Below the pieces are notes generated by a model, which was not told the DNA's origin, ran no database searches, and worked only from the letters and a program-made list of their open reading frames with translations. A DNA stretch of 64,000 bases from Pseudidiomarina donghaiensis. Its GTDB lineage: Bacteria > Pseudomonadota > Gammaproteobacteria > Enterobacterales > Alteromonadaceae. Shown here one piece after another: positions 17,107-26,475 of this stretch (position 1 is its first letter; each line of letters begins with the position of its first letter). The translations under genes were made by a program, and so were the position numbers. The stretch lies in contig NZ_FPCF01000007.1 of the NCBI RefSeq assembly GCF_900116895.1, forward strand, positions 1-64,000. The letters run 5' to 3'.

Positions 17107-19914
17107 CTATTTAATGGTTAGCGCGTCATCGACTAATTTTTGTTGCTGTTTGTTATGCTCAGATAAATAACCTACTGCTGGTGCTGCCGAAGCTTCACGA
17201 CCTGCGTAAGTTAGTTCTGCGCCCTTAGGAATTGCCGCCCGGAAGTTGTGCTGACTACTGTACCAAGCACCTTGGTTTTGCGGTTCTTCCTGACACCAAA
17301 CAAAATCTTTTACATGCTGATAATCTTTCATGATTTCAGCGACTTCTTCTGCAGGGAACGGATACAATTGTTCAATACGAATAATTGCAACGTCCTCTTG
17401 CTCACGCTTGCGGCGCTCTTGTAACAGGTCGTAGTACACTTTGCCTGAACAGATTACCACGCGTTTCACTTTTTTCGGCGCCAAAGAATCGATTTCACCA
17501 ATCGCATTCTGGAACGTACCGGTGGTCATTTCATCCAGCTCAGAAACAGCTAACGGATGACGTAACAATGACTTCGGAGTCATGACAATAAGCGGACGGC
17601 GAACCGGGCGCAATTGCTGACGACGAATCATGTGGAACACCTGCGCTGGCGTGGTTGGCACACACACCGACCAGTTATGGTCAGCAGAGAGCTGTAAGAA
17701 CCGCTCTAAACGCGCCGAACTATGTTCTGGGCCTTGACCTTCATAGCCATGCGGTAGCAATAATGTTAGACCACATAAGCGGCCCCATTTTTGCTCGCCT
17801 GAGCTTAAGAATTGGTCAATAACCACTTGCGCACCGTTCACGAAGTCACCAAATTGCGCTTCCCACATAACCAACGACTTTGGTTCTGCAGTGGCGTAAC
17901 CGTATTCAAAAGCAACAACTGCCGCTTCTGACAACACCGAGTCATAAATTTCGATTTGGCCTTGGCCGTCACGAATATTGTTCAGCGGCATATACGTGGC
18001 TGCGTCTTTTTGATTGTGCAGCACCGCATGACGATGGAAGAAGGTTCCGCGGCCACTGTCTTGGCCGGTTAGGCGAATATGCACGCCTTCGTCAACCAAA
18101 GTGGCATAGGCTAAGGTTTCAGCAAAGCCCCAATCGGCGGCTTTTTCACCATTCGCCATTTTCATGCGTTCTTCATAAACTTTTTGCACGCGCGAATGCA
18201 GCTTGTGCTCTTTTGGCACCGTACTCATGGCAACGCCAATTTTCTCAAGCTGCTGCTTGCTAATTTTAGCGTCGTACTCAACGTCCCATTCTTGACCAAT
18301 ATATGGCGTCCAGTCAGATGAGTGGCTCTTCATTTCGCGCCATTCATCTACCACAATTTCCCCTTTATCTAGGGCATCGCGATAGTCGCTCACTAATTGA
18401 TCATCGTCGCCAGATTCTAATACGCCAGCTTTGCTCAAGCGCTCAGCATAAATAGCTCGCGCAACCGGGTGTTTTTTCACCTTGGTGTACATCAATGGCT
18501 GAGTTGCACTTGGCTCGTCGGCTTCGTTATGGCCATGACGGCGATAACACACCAAGTCGATCATCACGTCGCGCTTAAACGTATTGCGGAAATCAAGCGC
18601 TAATTGAGTCACAAACACTACCGCTTCTGGGTCATCTGCGTTCACATGGAAAATTGGCGCCTGCACCATTTTTGCAATATCGGTACAGTACTGAGTTGAG
18701 CGTGTGTCTTCGCGTTTTGAGGTGGTAAAACCAACTTGGTTATTCACTACAATACGAATTGAACCGCCAACTTGGTACGCACGTGTCTGCGACATGTTGA
18801 AGGTTTCTTGCACAATGCCTTGGCCAGCAATGGCTGAGTCACCGTGAATAGTAATCGGCAACACTTTAGCGCCAGTTTTGTCGCCTAAGCGGTCCATACG
18901 CGCACGCACCGAGCCCATAACCACTGGGTTAACGATTTCTAAGTGCGACGGGTTAAACGCTAGGGCTAAATGCACATCGCCGCCTGGAGTAGCAAAATCA
19001 GACGAAAAGCCTGAGTGGTACTTCACGTCACCCGAGCCTTTGTTGTTGCTATGCTTACCGGCAAATTCGTCAAACAAGTCTTGCGGCTTTTTACCCAGTA
19101 CGTTCACTAGCACGTTTAAACGGCCACGGTGCGCCATACCAATAACGACTTCTTTGCCGCCCTGCTCACCCGCGCGACTAATCAAGGCTTTAAGCATTGG
19201 AATAAGGCTATCGCCGCCTTCCAACGAGAACCGTTTTGCGCCTGGGAATTTAGAGCCTAAGTATTTTTCTAAGCCGTCAGCTGCAATCAATTCTTTAAGA
19301 ATTTTTTGCTGTTGCTCAGATTTGAATTCCGGACGACCACGAACGCCTTCTAGGCGCTGTTGAATCCAACGTTTTTCTTCGGTTGAAACAATATGCATGT
19401 ACTCGGCACCAATGGGGCCGCAATAAATATTGTTCAACACCTCGAAAATTTCACCAAGCTTCATGGTCTCTTGACCAACCGCTAGTGAGCCGACGTTAAA
19501 CTCTTTATCGAAGTCGTCTTTTGATAAGTCGTGGTGCTCTAATGATAAATCGGCAACCGGTTCTTGTTTCCATAAATCGAGTGGATCAAGATTCGCGTGC
19601 TGATGACCACGGAAGCGATACGCGTTAATCAATTGCAGTACTTTCACTTGCTTTTGATCAGGAGCCCCCGCAGTTACCGTGCCGGCTTGCTTCAGCTTAT
19701 TTTTTGCCAGCGTACGGAATTGCTCACGAACTGCACTGTGCTTTGTATCAACACCAGCGCCTTCGCGCGGCAATTGATCAAAGAACTTGCGCCACTCATC
19801 ACCAACCGCTGTCGGGTCGTCAAGATATAACTCGAACAACTCTTCGACATAGGCCATATTACCACCAGCCAGGTGGGAGGATTCTAGCCAGGCTTGCATT
19901 ACGCCATCTTGCAT
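17107..19914 (-). CDS. sucA: 2-oxoglutarate dehydrogenase E1
   Basis: A 935-residue thiamine-diphosphate enzyme that decarboxylates 2-oxoglutarate and succinylates the E2 lipoyl groups. Visible landmarks are the N-terminal E2-contact segment (MAYVEELFELYLDDP), GMAHRGRLNVLVNVLGK, the ThDP region with GDSAIAGQGIVQETFNMS, VVNNQVGFTTS, and the C-terminal transketolase-like half with LLLPHGYEGQGPEHSSAR. The ATG ending at 19914 has AAGGAA in front and aligns with the E. coli start. It opens the suc gene group after the terminator downstream of sdhB. Confidence 0.97.
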   Translation of the reverse strand: MQDGVMQAWLESSHLAGGNMAYVEELFELYLDDPTAVGDEWRKFFDQLPREGAGVDTKHSAVREQFRTLAKNKLKQAGTVTAGAPDQKQVKVLQLINAYRFRGHQHANLDPLDLWKQEPVADLSLEHHDLSKDDFDKEFNVGSLAVGQETMKLGEIFEVLNNIYCGPIGAEYMHIVSTEEKRWIQQRLEGVRGRPEFKSEQQQKILKELIAADGLEKYLGSKFPGAKRFSLEGGDSLIPMLKALISRAGEQGGKEVVIGMAHRGRLNVLVNVLGKKPQDLFDEFAGKHSNNKGSGDVKYHSGFSSDFATPGGDVHLALAFNPSHLEIVNPVVMGSVRARMDRLGDKTGAKVLPITIHGDSAIAGQGIVQETFNMSQTRAYQVGGSIRIVVNNQVGFTTSKREDTRSTQYCTDIAKMVQAPIFHVNADDPEAVVFVTQLALDFRNTFKRDVMIDLVCYRRHGHNEADEPSATQPLMYTKVKKHPVARAIYAERLSKAGVLESGDDDQLVSDYRDALDKGEIVVDEWREMKSHSSDWTPYIGQEWDVEYDAKISKQQLEKIGVAMSTVPKEHKLHSRVQKVYEERMKMANGEKAADWGFAETLAYATLVDEGVHIRLTGQDSGRGTFFHRHAVLHNQKDAATYMPLNNIRDGQGQIEIYDSVLSEAAVVAFEYGYATAEPKSLVMWEAQFGDFVNGAQVVIDQFLSSGEQKWGRLCGLTLLLPHGYEGQGPEHSSARLERFLQLSADHNWSVCVPTTPAQVFHMIRRQQLRPVRRPLIVMTPKSLLRHPLAVSELDEMTTGTFQNAIGEIDSLAPKKVKRVVICSGKVYYDLLQERRKREQEDVAIIRIEQLYPFPAEEVAEIMKDYQHVKDFVWCQEEPQNQGAWYSSQHNFRAAIPKGAELTYAGREASAAPAVGYLSEHNKQQQKLVDDALTIK

Positions 19915-19943
19915 CGCTGTTCCTTCACACTCGTTTTATAAAA

Positions 19944-19972
19944 AAATAGCCATCCAAGCTGGATGGCTATTT
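19944..19972 (-). terminator. Intrinsic terminator between sdhB and sucA
   Basis: 12-bp stem AAATAGCCATCC / GGATGGCTATTT with a 5-base loop, followed by a T run on the minus strand. It separates the sdh and suc transcripts, although read-through is possible because sucA begins only 30 bases later. Confidence 0.85.
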
Positions 19973-20015
19973 CGATACAGCTCGGCCATTACTATAGCAA
20001 ATCTAAGCAATTTTA

Positions 20016-20735
20016 TTAAATTGCGCGATTCAATAGCATGGATTTGATGTTACCAATAGCCTTCGTTGGGTTAAGACCCTTAGGACATACGTTTACACAG
20101 TTCATAATGCCGTGGCAGCGGAATACGCTGAACGCGTCATCAAGCTCATTTAAGCGTTCTTCAGTTGCGGTATCGCGGCTATCAATTAAGAAGCGATACG
20201 CATTCAATAAGCCCGCTGGACCGATAAACTTGTCTGGGTTCCACCAGAACGAAGGACATGAGGTTGAACAACATGCACACAGAATACACTCGTACAAGCC
20301 GTCCAACTTCGCCCGATCTTCAACCGACTGCAAACGCTCACGCGCAGGTGGTGTTTTGTCGTCGTTGATAAGATACGGTTTGATTTTTTCGTACTGCGTA
20401 TAGAACTGACTCATATCCACAATCAAGTCGCGGATAACAGGCAGACCAGGCAATGGACGAATCACGATTTTCTTGTCGCCGCCTTTCAGCGCAGACAATG
20501 GCGTAATACACGCCAAACCGTTTTTACCATTCATGTTCAACCCGTCAGAACCACACACGCCTTCACGGCATGAGCGACGGAACGCCAACGTTGGGTCTTG
20601 CTCTTTTAACAACAACAGCAAGTCGAGCACCATCATGTCACGGTTTTTTTCCACCTCAAGGGTGTACTCTTTCATGTAGGGTGCGTTATCAACGTCTGGG
20701 TTGTAACGATAAACTGAAATATTCAACTTCTTCAT
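20016..20735 (-). CDS. sdhB: Succinate dehydrogenase iron-sulfur subunit
   Basis: Start at the ATG ending at 20735 (MKKLNISVYRYNPDVD), behind an AGGTGA site; a GTG nine bases further up is less likely. 239 residues. It carries the 2Fe-2S ligands in CREGVCGSDGLNMNG and a following Cys, and the 4Fe-4S and 3Fe-4S ligands in CILCACCSTSCP and CHGIMNCVNVCPKGLNP. It passes electrons from the SdhA flavin to ubiquinone at the SdhC/D membrane anchor. Last gene of sdhCDAB, spaced 15 bases from sdhA. Confidence 0.97.
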   Translation of the reverse strand: MKKLNISVYRYNPDVDNAPYMKEYTLEVEKNRDMMVLDLLLLLKEQDPTLAFRRSCREGVCGSDGLNMNGKNGLACITPLSALKGGDKKIVIRPLPGLPVIRDLIVDMSQFYTQYEKIKPYLINDDKTPPARERLQSVEDRAKLDGLYECILCACCSTSCPSFWWNPDKFIGPAGLLNAYRFLIDSRDTATEERLNELDDAFSVFRCHGIMNCVNVCPKGLNPTKAIGNIKSMLLNRAI

Positions 20736-20750
20736 CGTTGTCACCTAACC

Positions 20751-22517
20751 TTAGTAAGTCCGCGCTTTTGGCGGGAATGCTTCACGCAGTTTTGGCTGCA
20801 TATTCACTTCGCGCTTCACAATTGACTCGTCCTGCGGGCGGTAAACTGTGTGCACTAACCAGTTGTCGTCATCACGCTCTGGGAAGTCGGCACGACTGTG
20901 TGCGCCGCGACTTTCAGTACGGAAGTTCGCTGCAACCGCAGTTGAGTATGCGGTTTCCATTAAGTTATCTAACTCTAAGCACTCAATGCGCTGCGTGTTA
21001 AATTCTTTACTGGTGTCGTCCAGACGAGCGTTTTTAAGGCGTTCGCGAATTTTCTTAAGTTCTTCCAAACCTTCCGCCATTGACTTACCTTCGCGGAATA
21101 CAGAGAAGTTAAGCTGCATGCACTGCTGCAAGTCTTTCTTGATTTGTACTGGGTCTTCGCCGTCTTTGTTGCCTTCCCAACGACGAACGCGTGCAAGTGC
21201 TGCATCGATATCGTCTTGTGAAGCTTCTTTGGCGTCGCTGAGTGACTTCATTGCGTCAGCTAAATGCAAACCGGTTGCACGACCAAATACCACTAAGTCT
21301 AACAACGAGTTACCACCTAATCGGTTGGCACCGTGAACCGATACACAGGCAATTTCACCACAGGCAAATAAGCCATGAATTGGGGTTGCGTTACCGTTGT
21401 CGTCAATTTGCAATGCTTGGCCGTTCACGTCCGTCGGAATACCACCCATCATGTAGTGACAGGTTGGAATAACTGGAATTGGTTCTTCCGCTGGGTCAAC
21501 GTGAGCGAAGGTTTTCGCCAAGTCACACACGCCTGGTAAGCGGCTTTCCAATACGTCGCGACCTAAATGGTCAAGCTTAAGTTTCAAGTGCGGGCCTAAT
21601 GGACCATCGCAACCACGACCTTCACGAATTTCGGTCATCATTGAACGTGCGACCACGTCGCGTGACGCCAAGTCTTTCGCGTTCGGTGCGTAGCGTTCCA
21701 TGAAACGCTCACCGTCTTTATTCAACAAGTAACCACCTTCACCACGGCAACCTTCAGTCACCAAGGTACCCGCGCCGGCAATACCGGTTGGGTGGAACTG
21801 CCACATTTCCATGTCTTGTACTGGTACGCCAGCACGAAGTGCCATGCCAACGCCGTCACCAGTGTTAATGTGTGCGTTCGTGGTTGAAGCGAAAATACGA
21901 CCAGCGCCACCCGTTGCTAACACAACGGCCTTGGCTTTGACGTAGAAAATTTCGCCAGTTTCAATATTCAGGGTGGTCACACCCACAATAGCGCCGTCTT
22001 CGTTTTTCACGAGGTCTAACGCATACCACTCAGAAAATACCGTGGTCTTGTTTTTAACGTTTTGCTGATACAGCAAGTGCAATAATGCATGACCAGTACG
22101 GTCAGCTGCAGCTGCTGTACGCGCCGCTTGCTCACCACCGAATGCTTTTGATTGACCACCAAATGGGCGCTGATACACTTTACCGTTTTCAAAACGTGAG
22201 AACGGCAAGCCCATGTTTTCCAGTTCCAAAATTGCTTCTGGACCGGTTTTACACATGTACTCAATGGCGTCTTGGTCGCCGATATAGTCTGAACCTTTGA
22301 CGGTATCAAACATGTGCCATTCCCAGTTATCTTCGTGCGCGTTACCTAAGGCTACGGTAATACCGCCCTGCGCCGATACCGTGTGTGAACGGGTTGGGAA
22401 TACTTTAGACATCAAGGCACAAGTCATGCCTGACTGAGAAATTTGCAAAGCAGCGCGCATACCAGCGCCACCAGCGCCGATAACTACGGCATCAAATTCG
22501 AGTGTTTGTACGCTCAC
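20751..22517 (-). CDS. sdhA: Succinate dehydrogenase flavoprotein subunit
   Basis: A 588-residue FAD protein. The dinucleotide motif [14 protein letters not shown] is at the N-terminus, the histidine for covalent FAD is in [10 protein letters not shown] (about residue 46), and QFHPTGIAG and the C-terminal [15 protein letters not shown] are present. It oxidises succinate to fumarate on the cytoplasmic face of the inner membrane. The start is a GTG that follows the sdhD stop without a gap (TAAGTG). Confidence 0.97.
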   Translation of the reverse strand: MSVQTLEFDAVVIGAGGAGMRAALQISQSGMTCALMSKVFPTRSHTVSAQGGITVALGNAHEDNWEWHMFDTVKGSDYIGDQDAIEYMCKTGPEAILELENMGLPFSRFENGKVYQRPFGGQSKAFGGEQAARTAAAADRTGHALLHLLYQQNVKNKTTVFSEWYALDLVKNEDGAIVGVTTLNIETGEIFYVKAKAVVLATGGAGRIFASTTNAHINTGDGVGMALRAGVPVQDMEMWQFHPTGIAGAGTLVTEGCRGEGGYLLNKDGERFMERYAPNAKDLASRDVVARSMMTEIREGRGCDGPLGPHLKLKLDHLGRDVLESRLPGVCDLAKTFAHVDPAEEPIPVIPTCHYMMGGIPTDVNGQALQIDDNGNATPIHGLFACGEIACVSVHGANRLGGNSLLDLVVFGRATGLHLADAMKSLSDAKEASQDDIDAALARVRRWEGNKDGEDPVQIKKDLQQCMQLNFSVFREGKSMAEGLEELKKIRERLKNARLDDTSKEFNTQRIECLELDNLMETAYSTAVAANFRTESRGAHSRADFPERDDDNWLVHTVYRPQDESIVKREVNMQPKLREAFPPKARTY

Positions 22518-22874
22518 TTAGACACCCTCCACAGGCCACACAACCAATAAACCAGCTAACCAGTAAACGATTAATGCGACGCAGACTGCGTATTGAAGAA
22601 AAGCTCGTAAGCCAGTGTGTTTAACGTAGTCGGTGAGTACTTGGAAAATACCGATCCAACCGTGAATAAGCACGGCTGTTAACGCCAACATAGTGAAGAT
22701 TTTCATACCTAGGTGCGCGAACAAGTTGGTCCACGTTGCGTAGGTAATGGCGTCTGCAGAAACTAAGAAGCTCACCATAAAAATGGTGTACAGAGCCATA
22801 ATAATGGCCGATGCACGCAGTAGAATAAAGTCGTGGCTACCGGTGCGGCCGAAAGTTGAAGCAGCTTTTACCAT
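22518..22874 (-). CDS. sdhD: Succinate dehydrogenase membrane anchor, SdhD
   Basis: A 118-residue protein if started at the ATG ending at 22874; a TTG two codons earlier is possible. It has three hydrophobic segments (about 22-42, 55-75, 93-112) and the heme/quinone-region motif ending LIHGWIGIFQVLTDYV. The initiation codon overlaps the sdhC stop by seven bases (ATGGTAA), so the anchors are made in step. Confidence 0.94.
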   Translation of the reverse strand: MVKAASTFGRTGSHDFILLRASAIIMALYTIFMVSFLVSADAITYATWTNLFAHLGMKIFTMLALTAVLIHGWIGIFQVLTDYVKHTGLRAFLQYAVCVALIVYWLAGLLVVWPVEGV

Positions 22875-23242
22875 AACCAAACTCCCGCCAATACTGAAAG
22901 AATGATAGCCAGAACGAATACAATTTTGGCGCTAATGCGGCCAGAATCGAGTTCTTCAAAGTGGCCCATATCCATGAACATATGGCGAACACCGGCTAGC
23001 AAGTGGTAACCCAACGCAGTCATAATGCCCCAAGCAATGAACTTAGCAATAAAGCCAGTCAATAAGCCGTGCACCATGTCAAAACCTTCTGCTGACTGCA
23101 ATGATGTCGCCAGTGCCCACACCAAAAAGCCGACGCCGACCAACATGATCACGCCAGAGATACGGTGCAAAATGGAACTAATGGCTGCAGCTGGAAAGCT
23201 GATAGTGTTTAAATCTAAATTTACAGGTCTTTGTTTTTTCAC
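22868..23242 (-). CDS. sdhC: Succinate dehydrogenase cytochrome b556 subunit, SdhC
   Basis: A 124-residue membrane subunit with the family motif RPVNLDLNTISFPAAAISSILHRISG (read in parts) near the N-terminus, where Ser and Arg line the quinone site, and HLLAGVRHMFMDMG, whose His is the expected heme b ligand. Three transmembrane segments. It starts at GTG with only a weak AAGG upstream. First gene of sdhCDAB, with a good promoter at 23343-23371. Confidence 0.95.
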   Translation of the reverse strand: MKKQRPVNLDLNTISFPAAAISSILHRISGVIMLVGVGFLVWALATSLQSAEGFDMVHGLLTGFIAKFIAWGIMTALGYHLLAGVRHMFMDMGHFEELDSGRISAKIVFVLAIILSVLAGVWLW

Positions 23243-23342
23243 GATTGTTGTGCCTTAACGAAAAGCATTTGAAACATGCTCGGAACTTCAAACATCCTCG
23301 CCCTATCCAATTCAGAAGAGGACCCTGTGAGATCGCCGCCAA

Positions 23343-23371
23343 AGTATATAAGCCATGCTTATGAATTACAA
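23343..23371 (-). promoter_or_regulatory. Sigma-70 promoter for sdhCDAB
   Basis: On the minus strand: TTGTAA (-35, 23366-23371), 17-base spacer, TATACT (-10, 23343-23348). The transcript would begin near 23336, leaving a leader of about 95 bases. Confidence 0.75.
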
Positions 23372-23640
23372 TTCCTTAGCGGTGTGTTTCCTATAAAAAC
23401 GTAAATTTTTTCTGACTAGATCAAGACAATAAAATCCAGTACCGAAAGACAATTCTACCTTAGTCGCATTCAACGGGTTTTGATTTCAGCGTATAACATG
23501 CTGAGTCATCCAAATGTCACATTGATGCGTAACACTGTACGACTGAAATTTGCCAACGGATTGCATGCCATTTACCAAAGCTATGGACTGTTAAGTTGAC
23601 ATGAGTCATCAGTTTAATGCAGTTTAAACGACCGTTTGAA

Positions 23641-23670
23641 TTGACATTGACGGTTAAGATCAAGTAAATT
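23641..23670 (+). promoter_or_regulatory. Possible sigma-70 promoter for gltA
   Basis: TTGACA at 23641-23646, 18-base spacer, TAAATT at 23665-23670, about 50 bases before the gltA start. The -35 is perfect and the -10 moderate. Confidence 0.5.
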
Positions 23671-23719
23671 CTATCGCCCTTTTTAGTGATGAAGCAGACT
23701 TAAACAAGGAGATTTCCTT

Positions 23720-25000
23720 ATGGCTGATCGTAAAGCCACCCTGCAGATTGACGGCCAATCCATTGAATTGCCAGTTTTATCTGGTACAGCCGGCTATGAT
23801 GTAATTGACGTGCGTACTCTAGGCAAGCATGGGTTTTTCACCTTTGACCCAGGTTTCTTAGCAACCGGTTCATGTGAATCGAAGATTACCTATATTGACG
23901 GTGAGAATGGCATTCTACTGCATCGCGGATATCCAATTGATCAGCTTGCAACTCAAGCGGATTATCTCGAAGTATGTTACATGCTGCTGCATGGCGAAGC
24001 GCCAAACGAAGAACAATACGCGGCCTTTAAACAGACAATAACTAAGCACACTATGGTGCACCAAGGTTTGCATAACTTCTTTAATGGTTTCCGTCGCGAC
24101 GCACACCCAATGGCAATGCTATGTGCGGTAACCGGCGCTCTGTCATCGTTTTATCATGACGACTTAGACATCCATGACGAAAAACAACGTCTTCGCAGTG
24201 GCTATCGCTTAATCGCCAAAATGCCAACGATTGCTGCCATGGCTTATAAATTCAGTATTGGCCAACCGTTCGTGTACCCACGCAACGACCTAAGCTACTC
24301 AGAGAACTTCTTAAACATGATGTTCTCGGTTCCAGCGGAAGATTACAAAATCAGCCCAATTGTTGCCAAAGCAATGGATCGCATCTTCACCTTGCATGCT
24401 GACCACGAACAAAACGCGTCAACTTCAACCGTACGCTTAGCCGGTTCTTCAGGTGCTAACCCGTATGCATGTATTGCTGCTGGTGTTGCGTCATTGTGGG
24501 GCCCTGCGCACGGTGGTGCTAACGAAGCTTGCTTGCGCATGTTGAAAGAAATTGGTTCGGTTGAAAACATTCCAAAATACATCGACAAAGCCAAAGACAA
24601 AAACGACCCGTTCCGTCTTATGGGCTTCGGTCACCGTGTTTACAAGAACTTTGACCCACGCGCTACTGTAATGCGCGAAAGTGCACACGAAGTACTGAAA
24701 GAGCTAAACATCAATGACCCATTGTTAGATGTTGCAATGGAACTTGAGCGTATTGCGCTTGAAGACCCATACTTCGTTGAGAAGAAGCTGTACCCGAACG
24801 TCGACTTCTACTCAGGTATTATTTTGAAAGCAATTGGTATTCCAACCAATATGTTCACAGTTATCTTTGCCTTGTCACGTACCGTGGGTTGGATTTCTCA
24901 CTGGCACGAAATGATGGGTGAAGCGAATCAGAAAATTGGTCGTCCACGTCAGCTATACACTGGCGCGGCCCAACGCGAATTCAAACCAATTAAACGTTAA
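23720..25000 (+). CDS. gltA: Citrate synthase
   Basis: A 426-residue type II (hexameric, NADH-sensitive class) citrate synthase. Key pieces are [21 protein letters not shown] near residue 52, the active-site His stretch [11 protein letters not shown] (about residue 265) and [13 protein letters not shown] (about 305), with the catalytic Asp in DVDFYSG-like NVDFYSG. It condenses acetyl-CoA with oxaloacetate. A strong AAGGAG site lies 8 bases before the ATG. Single gene closed by the terminator at 25028. Confidence 0.97.
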   Translation: MADRKATLQIDGQSIELPVLSGTAGYDVIDVRTLGKHGFFTFDPGFLATGSCESKITYIDGENGILLHRGYPIDQLATQADYLEVCYMLLHGEAPNEEQYAAFKQTITKHTMVHQGLHNFFNGFRRDAHPMAMLCAVTGALSSFYHDDLDIHDEKQRLRSGYRLIAKMPTIAAMAYKFSIGQPFVYPRNDLSYSENFLNMMFSVPAEDYKISPIVAKAMDRIFTLHADHEQNASTSTVRLAGSSGANPYACIAAGVASLWGPAHGGANEACLRMLKEIGSVENIPKYIDKAKDKNDPFRLMGFGHRVYKNFDPRATVMRESAHEVLKELNINDPLLDVAMELERIALEDPYFVEKKLYPNVDFYSGIILKAIGIPTNMFTVIFALSRTVGWISHWHEMMGEANQKIGRPRQLYTGAAQREFKPIKR

Positions 25001-25027
25001 TTTGTAAAATTCGCTAACTATTCGTCA

Positions 25028-25055
25028 AAAAGCACTCTTCGGAGTGCTTTTTTTT
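25028..25055 (+). terminator. Intrinsic terminator of gltA
   Basis: Stem AAAAGCACTC / GAGTGCTTTT closed by a stable TTCG tetraloop, followed by eight or more T. A textbook strong terminator, 30 bases after the gltA stop. Confidence 0.93.
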
Positions 25056-25166
25056 ATTTTGTCACACCACTCAACCTTTTGCTCATCCCCACCATCTAAA
25101 CACTAACCTTCTGCTAAGCCCTTTACTGACATAGCTTTTTCAAGATTTTTTAAACACTGAAAAAAG

Positions 25167-25184
25167 TTGGCACGAAGCCTGCAT
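25167..25184 (+). promoter_or_regulatory. Sigma-54 (RpoN) promoter of the RND efflux operon
   Basis: TTGGCACGAAGCCTGCAT fits the -24/-12 consensus TTGGCACG-N4-TTGCA: GG at 25169-25170 and GC at 25181-25182 with exactly 10 bases between. It points toward the adaptor gene at 25348, giving a leader of about 155 bases. An enhancer-binding activator would be needed; none is encoded nearby. Confidence 0.7.
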
Positions 25185-25220
25185 AACTCTACCCAGGTAG
25201 ATACAAGAGCGTTATGGGTA

Positions 25221-25306
25221 CGCTTCGCTGTTCGTCCGTTCACTACGTTCACTGGTTGAAGGTGCTCTGCACTGCTCAATCAGCCGAGCGGACGAACAGC
25301 GAAGCG
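25221..25306. repeat. Long inverted repeat in the efflux-operon leader
   Basis: CGCTTCGCTGTTCGTCCG (25221-25238) and its exact reverse complement at 25289-25306, 50 bases apart, with partial pairing continuing outside. Inside the transcript it would fold into a large hairpin. The GCTTCGCTGTTCG wording is like dispersed intergenic repeats in some gammaproteobacteria, and GAACAGCGAAGCG-like pieces recur just downstream. Nothing else of note is seen in 25056-25347 beyond this and the sigma-54 site. Confidence 0.85.
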
Positions 25307-25347
25307 CACGAAAAACGAATAACGAAAACGAATTGAGGACCAGAGTC

Positions 25348-26475
25348 ATGAACAATACCAAGTTAACCTTAAGCGCCCTAGCTGTAGCTGCAATACTTGG
25401 GCTTAGTGGGTGTAGCGACGCCGGCGCGAGTAATGAAACCGCCAAAGCCGAGGCTGTTGCGCGCATTCCGGTAGCCACCCAAGTTGTTACCCTGGGTGAA
25501 ATAACCTCAAGCTTTAAAACCACAGCAACCCTAGAGGCTCGTGCGGAAGCTGACGTAACCAGCAAGGCCAACGGTATTGTCGAGTCGGTTCTGGTTGAAG
25601 AAGGTGACTATGTTGAAGCAGGCCAGTTATTAGCGCACATTCGCGACGCCGAATACCGCATTCAAGTTGCCCAAGCCAAAGCCGATCTGAACTCAATTCA
25701 GCAAGAGCTGAAACGCGTGAAAGACATGGCAGAACGAGACATGATTAGCGCCGACGCCTATGACAAATTGCGCTTTCAAGCTGACATGCTGAAAGCCAAA
25801 TACGACATGGCCGCTTTAAACTTGGCAGAAACCGAAATTCGGGCGCCAATTAGCGGCTATATTGCCACTCGCTACGTTAAACCAGGCAACTTGGTGCGCC
25901 AATACGAACAACAAAAGCTATTTCATATCGTTGCGTTAGACCAACTGCAAGGCAACGTTTATCTACCTGAGCGCGAATTACAGCACGTGCGCGTTGGGCA
26001 AACGGCACAGCTGCATTTGAGTGCCCTGCCCAATCAAGTGGTTGATGCCCAAGTAGAGCGCATTAGCCCTGTGGTAGACACCAGTTCAGGTACCTTCAAA
26101 GTCGTGCTTAACGTACCGAATCAGCAAGCCCAATTAAAAGCCGGTATGTTTGCCCATGTAGACTTGAACTACGCCACCAGCAAAAACACCGTTACCGTGC
26201 CACGTTATGCAGTGCAAAGTTTAGATAACCAGCACAGCGTGTTTACCGTTGATAGCGAAGGTGTTGCGCATAAAGTCGATGTTCAAATTGGCTTTGAAGA
26301 CGAGCACCGATTAGAAGTTATTGGTGGATTACGTGCTGGTGAAGCCATTGTCGTCAGTGGTCAAGCTAACCTGAAAGATGCCGCTTTGGTGGAAGTGATT
26401 CGGGTAGATGACCAACCTGTGAACGAGCAGCCAGATGCCGCTCACCCCGTAGCAGCAGCAAGTGAGCAACAATAA
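25348..26475 (+). CDS. RND efflux periplasmic adaptor (membrane fusion lipoprotein)
   Basis: Start at the ATG at 25348, behind GAGGA; the earlier ATT/ATG-type start at 25333 would add a non-signal stretch. The 375-residue product has a lipoprotein signal ending in LGLSGC, a biotinyl-lipoyl-like domain (about 55-95, ADVTSKANGIVESVLVEEGDYV read in parts), a short alpha hairpin, a second lipoyl half (APISGYIATRYVKPGNLV) and a beta-barrel region. It links the inner-membrane permeases to an outer-membrane channel, which is not encoded here. Its stop overlaps the first permease start by one base. Confidence 0.93.
   Translation: MNNTKLTLSALAVAAILGLSGCSDAGASNETAKAEAVARIPVATQVVTLGEITSSFKTTATLEARAEADVTSKANGIVESVLVEEGDYVEAGQLLAHIRDAEYRIQVAQAKADLNSIQQELKRVKDMAERDMISADAYDKLRFQADMLKAKYDMAALNLAETEIRAPISGYIATRYVKPGNLVRQYEQQKLFHIVALDQLQGNVYLPERELQHVRVGQTAQLHLSALPNQVVDAQVERISPVVDTSSGTFKVVLNVPNQQAQLKAGMFAHVDLNYATSKNTVTVPRYAVQSLDNQHSVFTVDSEGVAHKVDVQIGFEDEHRLEVIGGLRAGEAIVVSGQANLKDAALVEVIRVDDQPVNEQPDAAHPVAAASEQQ

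Larger units (their letters stand above)
23243..23719. promoter_or_regulatory. 477-bp divergent control region between sdhC and gltA
   Basis: No gene. It contains the outward promoters listed separately and AT-rich stretches that would suit global regulators. No clear binding palindrome for a particular regulator could be assigned by eye. The same divergent layout of gltA and sdhCDAB is seen in E. coli and many relatives. Confidence 0.8.

Noticed and set aside
25212-25571. Minus-strand ORF of 119 codons across the inverted repeat and the adaptor gene start
   Set aside because: Mostly antisense to the adaptor's signal and first domain, low-complexity, no ribosome-binding site.
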